The notes below the pieces were generated by a model. The model was not told where the DNA came from, did no database searches, and saw only the letters and a list, made by a program, of their open reading frames with translations. A DNA stretch of 64,000 nt, taken from contig NZ_JMJJ01000001.1 of assembly GCF_000710035.2 (NCBI RefSeq), positions 124,001 to 188,000 on the forward strand. The letters are read 5' to 3'. The translations under genes and the position numbers were made by a program. Every line of letters begins with the position of its first letter. Positions within the stretch are counted from its first letter, which is position 1. This stretch comes from Pantoea ananatis LMG 2665. GTDB lineage: Bacteria; Pseudomonadota; Gammaproteobacteria; Enterobacterales; Enterobacteriaceae. Below, piece by piece: positions 25,302-36,920 of this stretch.

Positions 25302-27764
25302 ATGCGAGTGCTGAAATTCGGTGGGACCTCGGTTGCTAATGCAGAGCGTTTTCTGCGCGTGGCCGATATTCTGGAAAGTAATGCGCAACAGGGACAGGTT
25401 GCCACCGTGCTTTCTGCGCCCGCTAAGATTACCAACCATCTGGTCGCGATGATCGAAAAAACCATTAGCGGTCAGGATGCGCTGCCGAATATCAGTGACG
25501 CGACGCGCATCTTTGCGGAGCTGCTGCAGGGGCTGGCCGAGGCGCAACCCGGTTTCGACTATGACGGGCTTAAAAGCCGCGTAGACAGCGAGTTTGCTCA
25601 GCTTAAACAGGTGCTGCACGGGATCAGCCTGTTGGGACAGTGCCCTGACAGCGTCAACGCCGCGATGATCTGTCGTGGTGAGAAGCTCTCGATTGCGATT
25701 ATGGAAAAGCTGCTTGAGGCACGAGGTTATGGCGTCAGCGTTATCGATCCGGTCGAGAAGCTGTTAGCCATCGGCCACTATCTCGAGTCTACCGTGGATA
25801 TCGCAGAATCAACCCGCCGCATCGAAGCCAGTAAAATTCCGGCTGAAAATATGATCCTGATGGCCGGTTTTACCGCCGGTAATGAGCGGGGCGAGCTGGT
25901 GGTGCTGGGCCGAAACGGTTCCGACTACTCTGCTGCCGTGTTGGCGGCTTGTCTGCGTGCCGATTGCTGCGAAATCTGGACCGACGTAGACGGGGTTTAT
26001 ACCTGCGATCCCCGTCAGGTGCCGGATGCCCGCCTGCTCAAATCCATGTCATACCAGGAGGCGATGGAGCTCTCCTATTTCGGGGCGAAAGTCCTGCATC
26101 CACGGACTATCGCGCCTATCGCCCAGTTCCAGATCCCTTGCCTGATCAAAAACACGGCCAATCCGCAGGCCCCAGGTACGCTGATCAGCGCCAATGGTGA
26201 ACAGGATGAATTCCCGGTTAAGGGCATCACCAACCTGAATAATATGGCGATGTTTAACGTGTCTGGCCCGGGGATGAAAGGCATGGTGGGCATGGCCGCC
26301 CGCGTGTTCGCGACCATGTCACGCACCGGGATTTCAGTGGTGTTAATCACCCAGTCTTCTTCCGAATACAGCATCAGCTTCTGTGTTCCTCAGAGCGAGC
26401 AGGCGCGAGCGCGCCGTGTGCTGGAAGACGAATTCTATCTTGAACTGAAAGATGGATTGCTGGATGCGCTGGACGTTATCGAAAATCTGGCGGTGATCTC
26501 GGTTGTAGGGGATGGCATGCGCACCCTGCGCGGGATTTCAGCGAAATTCTTCTCTGCCCTGGCGCGCGCCAATATCAACATTATCGCTATCGCTCAGGGA
26601 TCGTCTGAACGCTCTATTTCGGTCGTGGTCAATAATGATGACGTCACCACGGGCGTGCGCGTCGTGCATCAGATGCTGTTTGCCACCGACCAGGTGATTG
26701 AGGTTTTTGTGGTGGGCGTCGGCGGAGTCGGCGGCGCCCTGCTGGATCAGCTGCATCGCCAGCAGACGTGGCTTAAACAAAAGCACATCGATCTCCGCGT
26801 TTGCGGCATTGCGAATTCCCGGGCGCTGTTAACCAACGTGCACGGTATCGATCTCAGCGACTGGAAAGGCGAAATGGCGCAGGCCAAAGAGCCGTTTAAC
26901 CTGGGGCGCTTAATTCGCCTGGTTAAAGAGTATCATTTACTGAATCCGGTGATTGTGGACTGTACCTCGAGCCAGGCGGTTGCCGACCAGTACGCAGATT
27001 TTCTGGCGGAAGGTTTTCACGTGGTCACGCCGAATAAAAAGGCCAACACCTCGTCGTGGGAATACTATCAGAAGATGCGTGTGGCGGCGGCGGGATCGCG
27101 TCGTAAGTTCCTGTATGACACTAACGTCGGCGCGGGTTTACCCGTCATTGAGAACCTGCAAAATCTGCTCAATGCAGGCGATGAGTTGATCAGGTTCTCT
27201 GGAATTTTATCAGGATCGCTATCCTATATTTTTGGCAAGCTGGATGAAGGTGTATCGCTGTCAGAAGCGACCAGGATGGCACGCGAGATGGGCTTTACCG
27301 AGCCCGATCCTCGCGACGATCTCTCAGGTACGGATGTCGCGCGCAAGCTGCTGATTCTGGCGCGTGAAGCGGGGCATTCGCTCGAAATGAGCGACATTGA
27401 AATCGAACCCCTGCTGCCCGCGCATCTGAATGCCATCGCCGATGTCGACCAGTTTATGGCGCAGTTACCCGAAGCCGATGCGGCGATTGCAGCCAGGGTG
27501 GAACAGGCACGTGCTGAAGGCAAAGTGCTGCGTCTGGTTGGCGTGATCGAAGAGGGCGGGGCATGTAAAGTGAAGATCGATGCGGTTGACGGTAACGATC
27601 CGCTTTTCAAAGTCAAAAATGGCGAAAACGCGCTGGCCTTTTACAGCCGCTATTATCAGCCGATTCCGTTAGTATTGCGCGGATACGGTGCAGGAAACGA
27701 TGTGACAGCTGCGGGCGTGTTTGCCGATCTGCTGCGCACACTGTCATGGAAGTTGGGAGTGTAA
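25302..27764 (+). CDS. thrA: Bifunctional aspartokinase I / homoserine dehydrogenase I
   Basis: An 820-residue fusion catalysing the first and third steps from aspartate to threonine. Aspartokinase occupies about residues 1-250 ([18 protein letters not shown]), two ACT regulatory domains about 310-460 ([19 protein letters not shown] and [12 protein letters not shown]), and homoserine dehydrogenase 465-820 ([27 protein letters not shown] and [17 protein letters not shown]). Threonine feedback-inhibits both activities in this family. First gene of thrABC after the attenuator. Confidence 0.97.
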   Translation: MRVLKFGGTSVANAERFLRVADILESNAQQGQVATVLSAPAKITNHLVAMIEKTISGQDALPNISDATRIFAELLQGLAEAQPGFDYDGLKSRVDSEFAQLKQVLHGISLLGQCPDSVNAAMICRGEKLSIAIMEKLLEARGYGVSVIDPVEKLLAIGHYLESTVDIAESTRRIEASKIPAENMILMAGFTAGNERGELVVLGRNGSDYSAAVLAACLRADCCEIWTDVDGVYTCDPRQVPDARLLKSMSYQEAMELSYFGAKVLHPRTIAPIAQFQIPCLIKNTANPQAPGTLISANGEQDEFPVKGITNLNNMAMFNVSGPGMKGMVGMAARVFATMSRTGISVVLITQSSSEYSISFCVPQSEQARARRVLEDEFYLELKDGLLDALDVIENLAVISVVGDGMRTLRGISAKFFSALARANINIIAIAQGSSERSISVVVNNDDVTTGVRVVHQMLFATDQVIEVFVVGVGGVGGALLDQLHRQQTWLKQKHIDLRVCGIANSRALLTNVHGIDLSDWKGEMAQAKEPFNLGRLIRLVKEYHLLNPVIVDCTSSQAVADQYADFLAEGFHVVTPNKKANTSSWEYYQKMRVAAAGSRRKFLYDTNVGAGLPVIENLQNLLNAGDELIRFSGILSGSLSYIFGKLDEGVSLSEATRMAREMGFTEPDPRDDLSGTDVARKLLILAREAGHSLEMSDIEIEPLLPAHLNAIADVDQFMAQLPEADAAIAARVEQARAEGKVLRLVGVIEEGGACKVKIDAVDGNDPLFKVKNGENALAFYSRYYQPIPLVLRGYGAGNDVTAAGVFADLLRTLSWKLGV

Positions 27765-27766
27765 TG

Positions 27767-28696
27767 ATGGTAAAAATTTATGCGCCGGCCTCAATCGGTA
27801 ACGTCAGCGTGGGTTTTGACGTGCTGGGCGCGGCGGTATCGCCAGTGGATGGTACATTGCTGGGTGACTGCGTGTCGGTCGAGGCGGCCGACAGCTTTAG
27901 CCTGAGCAATGCGGGACGTTTTGTCAGTAAGCTGCCCAGCGATCCCAAAGAGAACATCGTCTATCAGTGCTGGCAGCGTTTCTGTGAAGCGATTGGCAAA
28001 ACCGTACCTGTAGCGATGACGCTGGAAAAAAATATGCCGATCGGCTCCGGCCTCGGCTCCAGCGCCTGCTCCGTGGTGGCTGGCCTGATGGCGATGAATG
28101 AATTTTGTGGTAACCCGCTTGATGAAACTCAGCTCCTGACCCTGATGGGAGAACTGGAAGGGCGCATCTCCGGTAGCGTACATTACGATAATGTCGCGCC
28201 CTGCTTCCTTGGCGGTATTCAGCTGATGCTGGAAGAAAACGGCATTATCAGTCAGGCCGTACCCGGATTTGACGACTGGCTGTGGGTCATGGCCTATCCG
28301 GGTATTAAAGTCTCGACGGCGGAAGCGCGGGCGATTTTACCTGCGCAGTATGCAAAGCAGGACTGCATCAAACACGGTCGTCTGCTGGCAGGCTTTGTTC
28401 ACGCCTGTCATACGCGCCAACCCGCGCTGGCGGCTAAACTTATGCAGGATGTCATTGCTGAGCCTTATCGTACTCAGCTGCTACCGGGCTTTGCCGAGGC
28501 TCGCCAGGCCGCGCAGGATATTGGCGCGCTGGCCTGTGGAATATCGGGCTCCGGCCCCACGCTATTTGCCGTTTGCAACCAGATGGAAACGGCGCAGCAG
28601 ATGGCCGACTGGCTGAGCCAGCACTATCTGCAGAACGATGAAGGCTTCGTCCATATCTGCCGTCTTGATACGGCTGGCGCACGTAAACTGGGATAA
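27767..28696 (+). CDS. thrB: Homoserine kinase
   Basis: A 309-residue GHMP kinase phosphorylating homoserine. The ATP loop is [20 protein letters not shown], and the C-terminal motif is [14 protein letters not shown]. The start is the ATG at 27767 (MVKIYAPAS, as in E. coli). An ATG directly before it overlaps the thrA stop, so thrA-thrB translation is coupled. Confidence 0.96.
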   Translation: MVKIYAPASIGNVSVGFDVLGAAVSPVDGTLLGDCVSVEAADSFSLSNAGRFVSKLPSDPKENIVYQCWQRFCEAIGKTVPVAMTLEKNMPIGSGLGSSACSVVAGLMAMNEFCGNPLDETQLLTLMGELEGRISGSVHYDNVAPCFLGGIQLMLEENGIISQAVPGFDDWLWVMAYPGIKVSTAEARAILPAQYAKQDCIKHGRLLAGFVHACHTRQPALAAKLMQDVIAEPYRTQLLPGFAEARQAAQDIGALACGISGSGPTLFAVCNQMETAQQMADWLSQHYLQNDEGFVHICRLDTAGARKLG

Positions 28697-28699
28697 CGC

Positions 28700-29983
28700 A
28701 TGAAACTCTACAACCTTAAGGATCATAACGAGCAGGTCAGCTTCGCCCAGGCGGTGAAACAAGGTCTGGGTTCACAGCAAGGGCTGTTTTTTCCGCTCGA
28801 ACTGCCGGAATTTGAACTGACCGACATTGATGCCATGCTGGAAATGGATTTTGTTACCCGCAGCAGTAAAATCCTTTCAGCCTATATCGGGGATGAAATC
28901 CCGGCAGCGCACCTGACTGAACGCCTGAAAACCGCGTTCACCTTCCCGGCGCCGGTTAAGGCCGTCAGCGACGACATTGCCTGCCTGGAGTTGTTCCACG
29001 GCCCGACGCTGGCGTTCAAAGATTTTGGCGGCCGCTTCATGGCGCAGATGCTGTCATACGTCAGCGGGTCCGATGAGCAAATTACCATTCTGACGGCGAC
29101 GTCCGGCGATACCGGTGCTGCCGTGGCTCACGCCTTTTACGGTATGGAGAATGTGCGTGTTGTCATCCTCTATCCGCAGGGGAAAATCAGCCCGTTACAG
29201 GAGAAGTTGTTCTGCACGCTGGGCGGCAACATCGAAACCATTGCGATTGACGGCGATTTTGACGCCTGCCAGTCGCTGGTTAAGCAGGCGTTTGACGATC
29301 AGGCGCTGAAAAAGGCGATCGGCCTGAACTCCGCTAACTCGATTAACATCAGCCGCCTGCTGGCGCAGATTTGCTACTACTTTGAAGCGGTTGCCCAACT
29401 GCCGCAGGAGAAGCGTAATCAGCTGGTGGTCTCCGTGCCGAGCGGAAACTTTGGTGATTTAACGGCCGGCCTGCTGGCGAAATCACTGGGCCTGCCGATT
29501 AAACGCTTTATCGCCGCGACCAACGCCAACGACACGGTGCCACGTTTCCTGGGCAAGGGTGAATGGCAGCCTAACGCCACCGTGGCGACGCTGTCGAATG
29601 CTATGGACGTTAGCCAGCCAAACAACTGGCCGCGTGTGGAAGAGCTGTTCCGCCGTAAAACCTGGCGTCTGAGCGATCTGGCTTACGGTGCGGTAACGGA
29701 CGATGTTACGCGTGAAGCGATGCGCGAACTGGCGAAGCTGGGTTACGTCTCTGAGCCGCATGCGGCAATTGCCTGGCGTCTGTTGCGTGACCAACTGCAG
29801 GAAGGGGAGTTTGGTTTATTCCTCGGAACGGCCCATCCGGCTAAGTTCCTGGAGAGCGTGGAAAGCATTCTGGATCAGAAACTCGCATTGCCTGCCGAGC
29901 TGGCTGAGCGCGCGGATCTGCCCCTGCTGTCGCATCAGATGGGCGCAGATTTTGCCCAACTACGGGCGTTTCTGCTCAAGTAA
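28700..29983 (+). CDS. thrC: Threonine synthase
   Basis: A 427-residue PLP enzyme converting O-phosphohomoserine to threonine. The PLP lysine lies in HGPTLAFKDFGGRFMAQ, and the phosphate-binding region includes TATSGDTGAAVAHAF. It starts three bases after thrB ends. A hairpin follows at 29999-30023. Confidence 0.97.
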   Translation: MKLYNLKDHNEQVSFAQAVKQGLGSQQGLFFPLELPEFELTDIDAMLEMDFVTRSSKILSAYIGDEIPAAHLTERLKTAFTFPAPVKAVSDDIACLELFHGPTLAFKDFGGRFMAQMLSYVSGSDEQITILTATSGDTGAAVAHAFYGMENVRVVILYPQGKISPLQEKLFCTLGGNIETIAIDGDFDACQSLVKQAFDDQALKKAIGLNSANSINISRLLAQICYYFEAVAQLPQEKRNQLVVSVPSGNFGDLTAGLLAKSLGLPIKRFIAATNANDTVPRFLGKGEWQPNATVATLSNAMDVSQPNNWPRVEELFRRKTWRLSDLAYGAVTDDVTREAMRELAKLGYVSEPHAAIAWRLLRDQLQEGEFGLFLGTAHPAKFLESVESILDQKLALPAELAERADLPLLSHQMGADFAQLRAFLLK

Positions 29984-29998
29984 TGCTCTGTCAGTCAG

Positions 29999-30028
29999 GA
30001 TGAGGTGGGCTGACCACCTCATCGCTTT
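29999..30028 (+). terminator. thr operon terminator
   Basis: A perfect 10-bp stem, gatgaggtgg / ccacctcatc, with loop gctga, is followed by gctttt. It lies 15 bases after the thrC stop. Confidence 0.75.
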
Positions 30029-30054
30029 TGCAGGGCTCATGCGTCGGGCTGTTG

Positions 30055-30828
30055 TTACTGTTCGGCGCGTTTAAACACCATCTCATTCTCACGGCTTTCC
30101 TCAGCCGCAAAAGCATAGCCATCCACGTCGAACCGCGTAAGCTGCTCTGGCTTCGTCAGGCGATTCTGAATGATGTAACGGCTCATCAGTCCCCGCGCTT
30201 TTTTCGCATAGAAACTGATCACTTTGAATTTGCCATTTTTCTCATCCAGAAAGACCGGTTTAATCAGGCGCGCCTGCAGTTTCTTGGGTTTGATGGCTTT
30301 GAAGTACTCATCGGAAGCCAGATTAATCAGCACGTCATCGCCCTGACTGGCCAACGCGTCGTTCAGTTTTTCCGTTAACAGATCGCCCCAGAAGCTGTAG
30401 AGATCCTGACCGGCCGGGTTAGCCAGTTTGATGCCCATCTCCAGCCGATAGGGCTGCATTAAATCCAGCGGACGCAGCAGGCCGTAAAGTCCGGACAGCA
30501 TACGCAGATGCTGCTGGGCAAAGTCGAAATCTTGCTCGCTAAACGTCTCGGCCTGTAAACCGGTATAGACATCACCTTTAAACGCCAGAATAGCCTGACG
30601 GGCATTCTTCAGATTGAAATCCGGCTGCCAGCTGTTAAAGCGGTCAGCGTTTAAGTGTGCCAGCTTGTCGCTAATGCTCATCAGTGAAGCGACCTGCGCC
30701 GGCGAGAGCTTACGCGCAATTTCAATCAGCTGTTGTGACTTTTCTAACAGCGCGGGCTGGGTAAAACGCTGCGTCGTCAGGGGGCTTTCATAATCCAGCG
30801 TCTTGGCAGGAGAAATCACCATCAACAT
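30055..30828 (-). CDS. yaaA: Peroxide stress protein YaaA (UPF0246)
   Basis: A 257-residue DUF328 protein recognised by [37 protein letters not shown] and [17 protein letters not shown]. In E. coli YaaA is OxyR-induced and lowers intracellular free iron during peroxide stress. It is convergent with thrC and divergent from talB. Confidence 0.93.
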   Translation of the reverse strand: MLMVISPAKTLDYESPLTTQRFTQPALLEKSQQLIEIARKLSPAQVASLMSISDKLAHLNADRFNSWQPDFNLKNARQAILAFKGDVYTGLQAETFSEQDFDFAQQHLRMLSGLYGLLRPLDLMQPYRLEMGIKLANPAGQDLYSFWGDLLTEKLNDALASQGDDVLINLASDEYFKAIKPKKLQARLIKPVFLDEKNGKFKVISFYAKKARGLMSRYIIQNRLTKPEQLTRFDVDGYAFAAEESRENEMVFKRAEQ

Positions 30829-31035
30829 CGTCGCTTCCTCAATGAGTCCCTTTTTTTAAGGGGTTAGCCTGTAATTGTTGCCTGCGAGTGTAGCAAAAAA
30901 GCCGCAAGGATCGGCAAATCACTCCTATTTGTTCGCGCTATCGTAAACGGCATTCCCTGACCTTGCACCACCGTTACCGCGTGATATTATCCCAACAGCC
31001 TTTTATCACCCTGACAGTTAACTAAGAGAAAAAAC

Positions 31036-31989
31036 ATGACGGACAAACTGACCTCCCTGCGTCAACTGACCACCGTAGTGGCCGACACTGGTGATATCGC
31101 AGCGATGAAGCTGTATCAGCCTCAGGACGCAACGACCAACCCTTCTCTGATTCTCAATGCTGCTCAAATCCCTGAATACCGCAAACTGATTGATGAAGCG
31201 ATCGCCTGGGCGCGTCAGCAGAGCAGCGATAAAGAACAACAGCTGCAGCTGGTATCCGACAAGCTGGCCGTTAACATCGGTCTGGAAATTCTTAAGCTGG
31301 TGCCGGGCCGTATCTCCACCGAAGTGGATGCTCGCCTTTCTTATGACACCGAAGCCAGCATTGCCAAAGCTCGCAGCCTGATTAAATTGTACAACGATGC
31401 CGGTATCAGCAACGATCGTATCCTGATCAAACTGGCCTCCACCTGGCAGGGCATTCGTGCAGCAGAGCAGCTGGAAAAAGAAGGTATCAACTGTAACCTG
31501 ACCCTGCTGTTCTCCTTCGCTCAGGCGCGTGCCTGTGCTGAAGCGGGTGTTTACCTGATTTCGCCGTTTGTTGGCCGTATCCTCGACTGGTACAAAGCCA
31601 ACACGGATAAGAAAGAGTACGCGCCACACGAAGATCCTGGCGTGGTGTCCGTGTCTGAAATCTACGATTACTACAAGCAGCACGGTTACGAAACCGTTGT
31701 GATGGGCGCCAGCTTCCGTAACGTCGGTGAGATCATCGAACTGGCCGGTTGTGACCGTCTGACCATTTCGCCTGCGCTGCTGAAAGAGCTGGCGGAGAGT
31801 GAAGGCACACTGGAGCGTAAGCTGAGCTACAAGGGTGAAGTTAAAGCGCGTCCGGCTAAGATGACAGAATCCGAGTTCCTGTGGCAGCACAATCAGGATC
31901 CTATGGCTGTGACCAAGCTGGCCGAAGGCATTCGTAATTTTGCCATCGACCAGGGCAAGCTTGAGAAGATGCTGGCAGAAATGCTGTAA
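31036..31989 (+). CDS. talB: Transaldolase B
   Basis: A 317-residue TIM-barrel enzyme of the non-oxidative pentose phosphate pathway. The Schiff-base lysine is K132 in [20 protein letters not shown] is near residue 31. The ribosome binding site is taagaga before the ATG at 31036. A 339-codon open frame on the opposite strand is a codon-usage artefact. Confidence 0.97.
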   Translation: MTDKLTSLRQLTTVVADTGDIAAMKLYQPQDATTNPSLILNAAQIPEYRKLIDEAIAWARQQSSDKEQQLQLVSDKLAVNIGLEILKLVPGRISTEVDARLSYDTEASIAKARSLIKLYNDAGISNDRILIKLASTWQGIRAAEQLEKEGINCNLTLLFSFAQARACAEAGVYLISPFVGRILDWYKANTDKKEYAPHEDPGVVSVSEIYDYYKQHGYETVVMGASFRNVGEIIELAGCDRLTISPALLKELAESEGTLERKLSYKGEVKARPAKMTESEFLWQHNQDPMAVTKLAEGIRNFAIDQGKLEKMLAEML

Positions 31990-31996
31990 TCGTTTT

Positions 31997-32025
31997 ACCG
32001 TGGCGGCGCTGTCGCCACGGTTTTC
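31997..32025 (+). terminator. talB terminator
   Basis: A 9-bp stem, accgtggcg / cgccacggt, followed by tttt, starts eight bases after the talB stop. Confidence 0.8.
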
Positions 32026-32106
32026 CCTTTCCGCCACCGTTTGTTATTCTTCTTAGTACCTCCTTCCCCATGCACCGCACTGCGGTAAATCACAGCGAAT
32101 ATCATC

Positions 32107-32694
32107 ATGAACACATTACGTATCGGATTGATCTCGGTTTCCGATCGCGCCGCGAACGGGATTTATCAGGATCAGGGGATCCCTGCCCTGGAAGCCTGGC
32201 TGAACAGCGCGATCAGCACGCCCTTTGAAGTGGAAACGCGCCTGGTGCCCGATGAACAGCCCATGATAGAACAGACGATTTGCGAGCTGGTCGATGAGCG
32301 TTTTTGCCACCTGGTATTGACCACCGGAGGGACAGGCCCAGCCCGGCGTGATGTTACGCCCGATGCCACGCTGGCCGTTGCCGATCGCGAGATGCCGGGG
32401 TTTGGTGAGCAAATGCGGCAAATCAGCCTGCAGTTTGTGCCGACGGCCATTCTGTCGCGTCAGGTAGGGGTGATCCGTAAACAGTCGCTCATTCTCAATC
32501 TGCCCGGCCAGCCGAAGTCCATCAGGGAAACCCTGGAAGGCCTTAAAGACGACCAGGGCAAGATAAACGTTCCGGGCATCTTCGCGGCTGTACCTTATTG
32601 TTTACAGCTTCTGGAAGGCCCTTACGTGGAGACGCACGCGGATGTGGTAGCAGCTTTTCGCCCCAAAAGCGCGATACGTGAGATAAATAACTAA
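32107..32694 (+). CDS. mog: Molybdopterin adenylyltransferase Mog
   Basis: A 195-residue MoeA/MogA-fold enzyme that adenylylates molybdopterin before MoeA inserts molybdate. The substrate-binding motif is TTGGTGPARRDVTPDAT, and LNLPGQPKSIRETLEGL is near the C-terminus. It lies 117 bases after talB, separated by a terminator. Confidence 0.95.
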   Translation: MNTLRIGLISVSDRAANGIYQDQGIPALEAWLNSAISTPFEVETRLVPDEQPMIEQTICELVDERFCHLVLTTGGTGPARRDVTPDATLAVADREMPGFGEQMRQISLQFVPTAILSRQVGVIRKQSLILNLPGQPKSIRETLEGLKDDQGKINVPGIFAAVPYCLQLLEGPYVETHADVVAAFRPKSAIREINN

Positions 32695-32798
32695 ATATTT
32701 TGCTTTTCAGGAATAAGCTACAGGCTCGCTGGTGTGGTGATAAATTGACGGTATAGTAAGCGAATCTTTACAACTGTTTTCACTTTCTCTGGACGCTT

Positions 32799-34106
32799 AT
32801 GACCACATTTAAGACACCGCGCCTGAAACCCCAGGATTACAAAACGCTGGCACTCGCGGCGCTGGGTGGCGCGCTGGAATTTTACGACTTCATTATTTTC
32901 GTTTTTTTCGCTGCCGTGATCGGCGAGATTTTCTTCCCCAGCGATATTCCTGAATGGCTCCGCCAGCTCCAGACGTTCGCCATTTTTGCAGCGGGCTACC
33001 TGGCGCGTCCGCTGGGCGGCATCATCATGGCCCACTTTGGCGATAAAGTGGGTCGCAAAAAAATGTTCAGCCTGAGTATTTTGTTGATGGCGCTGCCCAC
33101 GTTGGCTATGGGCGCACTGCCTGGCTGGGACGCGATTGGCCTGGCGGCCCCCCTGTTAATGCTGCTGATGCGCATGCTACAGGGCGCGGCGATTGGTGGG
33201 GAAGTCCCGGGCGCATGGGTTTTTGTGGCGGAGCACGTGCCCTACAAACGTATTGGTATCGCCTGCGGCACGCTGACCGCCGGACTCACTATCGGCATCC
33301 TGTTAGGGTCGGTCGTGGCAACCTTAATTAATACCACCATGACCCAGCAGGCCATTCATGATGGCGGCTGGCGCATTCCTTTTTTCCTGGGCGGATTGTT
33401 TGGCCTGGGGGCGATGTATCTTCGCCGCTGGCTACATGAAACGCCGGTTTTCATTGAAATGCAGCAGCGTAAAACGCTGGCGCAGGAGCTGCCGCTGAAA
33501 ACCGTAATCCTTAAACACCAAAAATCGGTCGTGATTTCGATTCTGCTGACCTGGATGCTGTCTGCCTGCATCGTGGTGGTGATTTTAATGGCGCCGGTCT
33601 GGCTGCAGAAACAGTATGGTATGGCCCCGGCGCTCACCTTAAAGGCCAACAGCATCGCGATTATCATGTTATGTATCGGGTGCATCGTTGCCGGGCTGTT
33701 GGTGGACCGTTTTGGCGCCAGTCGGACGTTGAGCCTCGGTAGCGTGCTGCTGGCATTGTGTAGCGGGATGTTCTATTCCCTCGCGCCTCAGTATCCTGAT
33801 TACCTGTTTCAGCTCTATGGGCTGGTGGGTTTTAGCGTGGGCGTCGTGGGGATTGTGCCCTTTGTGATGGTACGTGCGTTCCCTGCTGAGGTGCGTTTCA
33901 CCGGCTTGTCGTTCTCTTATAATCTTTCTTATGCGGTATTTGGTGGCCTGACGCCGATTTGCGTGACGCTGCTGATGAACGTTTCCACCATGGCACCCGG
34001 CTGGTATGTCATGACGCTTGCGCTGGTCGGGTTGCTGATCGGTCTCTGGCTCAGACAGGATATCAGCCATGAGCCGAATCTGTGTGACGGGATAAAACAG
34101 GCATAA
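32799..34106 (+). CDS. MFS transporter, metabolite:H+ symporter (MHS) type
   Basis: A 435-residue inner-membrane transporter with 12 helices. The MHS hallmarks are GALEFYDFIIFVFFAAVIG in helix 1, the loop 2-3 motif GDKVGRKKMF, and RMLQGAAIGGEVPGAWVFVA in helix 5. The group includes ProP, KgtP, ShiA and YhjE, which import small organic solutes with protons. The substrate is not evident, and I do not assign an E. coli counterpart. It lies between mog and satP and has its own upstream gap of 104 bases. Confidence 0.8.
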   Translation: MTTFKTPRLKPQDYKTLALAALGGALEFYDFIIFVFFAAVIGEIFFPSDIPEWLRQLQTFAIFAAGYLARPLGGIIMAHFGDKVGRKKMFSLSILLMALPTLAMGALPGWDAIGLAAPLLMLLMRMLQGAAIGGEVPGAWVFVAEHVPYKRIGIACGTLTAGLTIGILLGSVVATLINTTMTQQAIHDGGWRIPFFLGGLFGLGAMYLRRWLHETPVFIEMQQRKTLAQELPLKTVILKHQKSVVISILLTWMLSACIVVVILMAPVWLQKQYGMAPALTLKANSIAIIMLCIGCIVAGLLVDRFGASRTLSLGSVLLALCSGMFYSLAPQYPDYLFQLYGLVGFSVGVVGIVPFVMVRAFPAEVRFTGLSFSYNLSYAVFGGLTPICVTLLMNVSTMAPGWYVMTLALVGLLIGLWLRQDISHEPNLCDGIKQA

Positions 34107-34110
34107 ACAC

Positions 34111-34135
34111 GCACGCGGAGCCGGGCTCCGCGTGC
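34111..34135. terminator. Hairpin between MFS gene and satP
   Basis: A perfect 10-bp stem, gcacgcggag / ctccgcgtgc, with loop ccggg lies in the 45-base gap between convergent stops. It has no T-run. Confidence 0.5.
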
Positions 34136-34151
34136 TGCCTCGACCATTTGC

Positions 34152-34712
34152 TTACGCGCCGATGGGCAGAACGATCCGTCCGAAGGTTTCGTTTAGCACT
34201 TCACCTATGGCCAGGTAACAGGCGCTGGCACCGCACACCAACCCGACCCAGCCTGCGCAGGGGATCAGCGCGGGAAGATGCGCCAGGTGACCCGTCGCCA
34301 GTAACAGGAACAATAACGCCAGCGAGCCGAAAACAAACTGCAGCATCGTTGCGCTCCGCAGCGTGCCAAAGAACATAAACAGGGTAAACAGGCCCCACAG
34401 TCCTAGCCAGGCGCCTAAAAAGGTCTCATTGGCCGGTTTCGCCAGCCCCATTTCAGGCAGTAACTGAATAGCCACAAAGCTTAGCCAGAACATGCCGTAA
34501 GAGGTAAAGGCCGTCAGTCCAAACGTATTATTCTTTTTAAACGCCAGCAGTCCGGCCAGCACCTGCGCAATCCCACCATAAAACATGCCCATCGCCAGAA
34601 TGGTCACATCCATGGCAAACAGACCCGTATTGTGCAAATTCAGTAAAATCGTTGTCATGCCGAATCCCATCAACCCCAGGGGGGCAGGATTGGCCAGTGT
34701 TGTCGTTGTCAT
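34152..34712 (-). CDS. satP: Acetate/succinate transporter SatP (YaaH)
   Basis: A 186-residue, six-helix protein of the GPR1/FUN34/YaaH family. The family signature is NPAPLGLMGFGMTT at residues 8-21. In E. coli SatP is a proton-linked acetate and succinate permease. Monocistronic, convergent with the MFS gene. Confidence 0.93.
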   Translation of the reverse strand: MTTTTLANPAPLGLMGFGMTTILLNLHNTGLFAMDVTILAMGMFYGGIAQVLAGLLAFKKNNTFGLTAFTSYGMFWLSFVAIQLLPEMGLAKPANETFLGAWLGLWGLFTLFMFFGTLRSATMLQFVFGSLALLFLLLATGHLAHLPALIPCAGWVGLVCGASACYLAIGEVLNETFGRIVLPIGA

Positions 34713-34853
34713 CGTTCCTCAGCGGTGTTGTTAGCGTAAAAGGCGCTGCCCGCCTCAATGCAGAATAAGCGCGGCGAGCCGCATAATAGTCAGCGTATTC
34801 ATAGCCGTATTTGATCCTGGTCTGACAGGGACTGAAAATTTTTTTTCATTTAA

Positions 34854-34884
34854 CCCTTGATGCGCTTCTAAGCGACCCCATTTA
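34854..34884 (+). promoter_or_regulatory. Sigma-32 heat-shock promoter of dnaK
   Basis: -35 cccttgatg and -10 ccccattta, about 13 bases apart, match the sigma-32 consensus and are almost the E. coli dnaK P1 elements. The start codon lies about 120 bases downstream. I saw no second sigma-32 promoter of equal quality. Confidence 0.88.
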
Positions 34885-35009
34885 CTTGTCATCGAGCGTT
34901 GTGAACGTTGTAAAAAAAAGCATGTGAGGTTGGGTTGAATGTAAACAACCTGCCCACATAAAAGGTTCACAACCCAAACTGGCAACGAATTTAAGTGGGA
35001 GATGTTTAG

Positions 35010-36920
35010 ATGGGTAAGATTATTGGTATTGACCTGGGTACAACCAACTCTTGTGTTGCGGTCATGGACGGCACCAAAGCGCGCGTACTCGAAAACGCGG
35101 AAGGCGATCGCACCACGCCTTCGATCATCGCTTACACCCAGGATGGGGAAACTCTGGTCGGACAACCGGCTAAACGTCAGGCCGTCACCAACCCGCAGAA
35201 TACCCTGTTTGCGATTAAGCGCCTGATCGGCCGTCGCTTCCAGGACGAAGAAGTGCAGCGTGATATCAAAATCATGCCATACAAAATTGTGGGTGCTGAT
35301 AACGGCGACGCATGGCTGGAAGTGAAAGGCCAGAAAATGGCACCGCCGCAGATTTCTGCGGAAGTCCTGAAAAAGATGAAGAAAACGGCTGAAGATTTCT
35401 TGGGTGAGCCAGTGACTGAAGCGGTTATCACTGTTCCAGCCTACTTCAACGATGCGCAGCGTCAGGCGACCAAAGATGCCGGCCGTATCGCAGGTCTGGA
35501 AGTCAAACGTATCATTAACGAACCTACCGCCGCGGCACTGGCTTACGGTCTGGATAAAGGCCAGGGCAACCGCACGATAGCGGTTTATGACCTGGGTGGC
35601 GGTACATTCGATATCTCTATCATCGAAATCGATGAAGTTGATGGCGAGAAAACCTTTGAAGTGCTGGCAACCAACGGTGATACCCACCTGGGTGGTGAGG
35701 ACTTCGACAGCCGTCTGATCAACTATCTGGTCGCGGAATTTAAGAAAGATCAGGGCATCGATCTGCACAACGATCCGCTGGCGATGCAGCGCCTGAAAGA
35801 AGCGGCAGAGAAAGCGAAGATCGAGCTGTCTTCTGCGCAGCAGACCGACGTTAACCTGCCGTACATCACGGCGGACGCAACCGGTCCTAAGCACCTGAAC
35901 ATTAAAGTGACTCGTTCTAAACTGGAATCACTGGTTGAAGATCTGGTTGCTCGCTCTATCGAGCCGCTGAAAGTGGCACTGCAGGACGCCGGACTGTCAG
36001 TTTCTGACATCAACGATGTCATCCTGGTCGGTGGTCAGACTCGTATGCCACTGGTTCAGGCGAAAGTGACCGAGTTCTTTGGTAAAGAGCCACGTAAAGA
36101 TGTGAACCCGGACGAAGCAGTTGCCGTAGGTGCTGCGGTACAGGGCGGTGTGTTAGGTGGTGATGTTAAAGACGTTCTGCTGCTGGACGTGACCCCGCTG
36201 TCACTGGGTATCGAAACCATGGGTGGCGTGATGACATCGCTGATCAGCAAGAACACCACCATCCCAACCAAGCACAGCCAGGTGTTCTCGACGGCAGAAG
36301 ACAACCAGTCTGCCGTAACGATTCACGTGCTGCAGGGTGAACGCAAGCGTGCCAACGACAACAAGTCTTTGGGCCAGTTTAACCTGGACGGCATTCAGGC
36401 TGCGCCACGCGGTATGCCGCAGATTGAAGTGACCTTTGACATCGATGCGGACGGTATCCTGCACGTGTCGGCGAAGGACAAAAACAGCGGTAAAGAGCAG
36501 AAGATCACCATTAAGGCGTCTTCCGGCCTGAACGAGGACGAGATTGCGAAGATGGTTCGTGATGCTGAAGCGAACGCAGAATCTGACCGTAAGTTCGAAG
36601 AGCTGGTGCAGACCCGTAACCAGGGCGACCAGATCGCGCACAGCACACGTAAGCAGCTGGATGAAGCGGGCGACAAGCTGTCAGCTGATGATAAAGCGCC
36701 TATCGAAGCTGCACTGAGCGCGCTGGAAACTGCGCTGAAAGGCGAAGATAAAGCAGAGATCGATGCCAAAATGCAGGCGCTGATGGAAGTATCCAGCAAG
36801 CTGATGGAAGCGGCACAGCAGTCTCAGGCAGGTGCAGCGGATGCCCACGATGCGTCAGCGAAGAAAGATGACGACGTGGTTGATGCTGAATTCGAAGAAG
36901 TGAAAGACAATAAGAAATAA
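35010..36920 (+). CDS. dnaK: Chaperone Hsp70 DnaK
   Basis: A 636-residue Hsp70. It begins [20 protein letters not shown]; the nucleotide-binding domain covers residues 1-385 ([17 protein letters not shown] and [12 protein letters not shown]), followed by the linker [19 protein letters not shown] and the substrate-binding domain. The acidic C-terminal tail ends [14 protein letters not shown] with the EEVD-like DnaK end. It folds nascent and stress-damaged proteins with DnaJ and GrpE. Codon use is strongly biased, as for a highly expressed gene. Confidence 0.99.
   Translation: MGKIIGIDLGTTNSCVAVMDGTKARVLENAEGDRTTPSIIAYTQDGETLVGQPAKRQAVTNPQNTLFAIKRLIGRRFQDEEVQRDIKIMPYKIVGADNGDAWLEVKGQKMAPPQISAEVLKKMKKTAEDFLGEPVTEAVITVPAYFNDAQRQATKDAGRIAGLEVKRIINEPTAAALAYGLDKGQGNRTIAVYDLGGGTFDISIIEIDEVDGEKTFEVLATNGDTHLGGEDFDSRLINYLVAEFKKDQGIDLHNDPLAMQRLKEAAEKAKIELSSAQQTDVNLPYITADATGPKHLNIKVTRSKLESLVEDLVARSIEPLKVALQDAGLSVSDINDVILVGGQTRMPLVQAKVTEFFGKEPRKDVNPDEAVAVGAAVQGGVLGGDVKDVLLLDVTPLSLGIETMGGVMTSLISKNTTIPTKHSQVFSTAEDNQSAVTIHVLQGERKRANDNKSLGQFNLDGIQAAPRGMPQIEVTFDIDADGILHVSAKDKNSGKEQKITIKASSGLNEDEIAKMVRDAEANAESDRKFEELVQTRNQGDQIAHSTRKQLDEAGDKLSADDKAPIEAALSALETALKGEDKAEIDAKMQALMEVSSKLMEAAQQSQAGAADAHDASAKKDDDVVDAEFEEVKDNKK

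Noticed and set aside
31018..32037. 339-codon open frame opposite talB
   Set aside because: It mirrors talB over its full length, has no recognisable domain or ribosome binding site, and is explained by the biased codons of a highly expressed gene.
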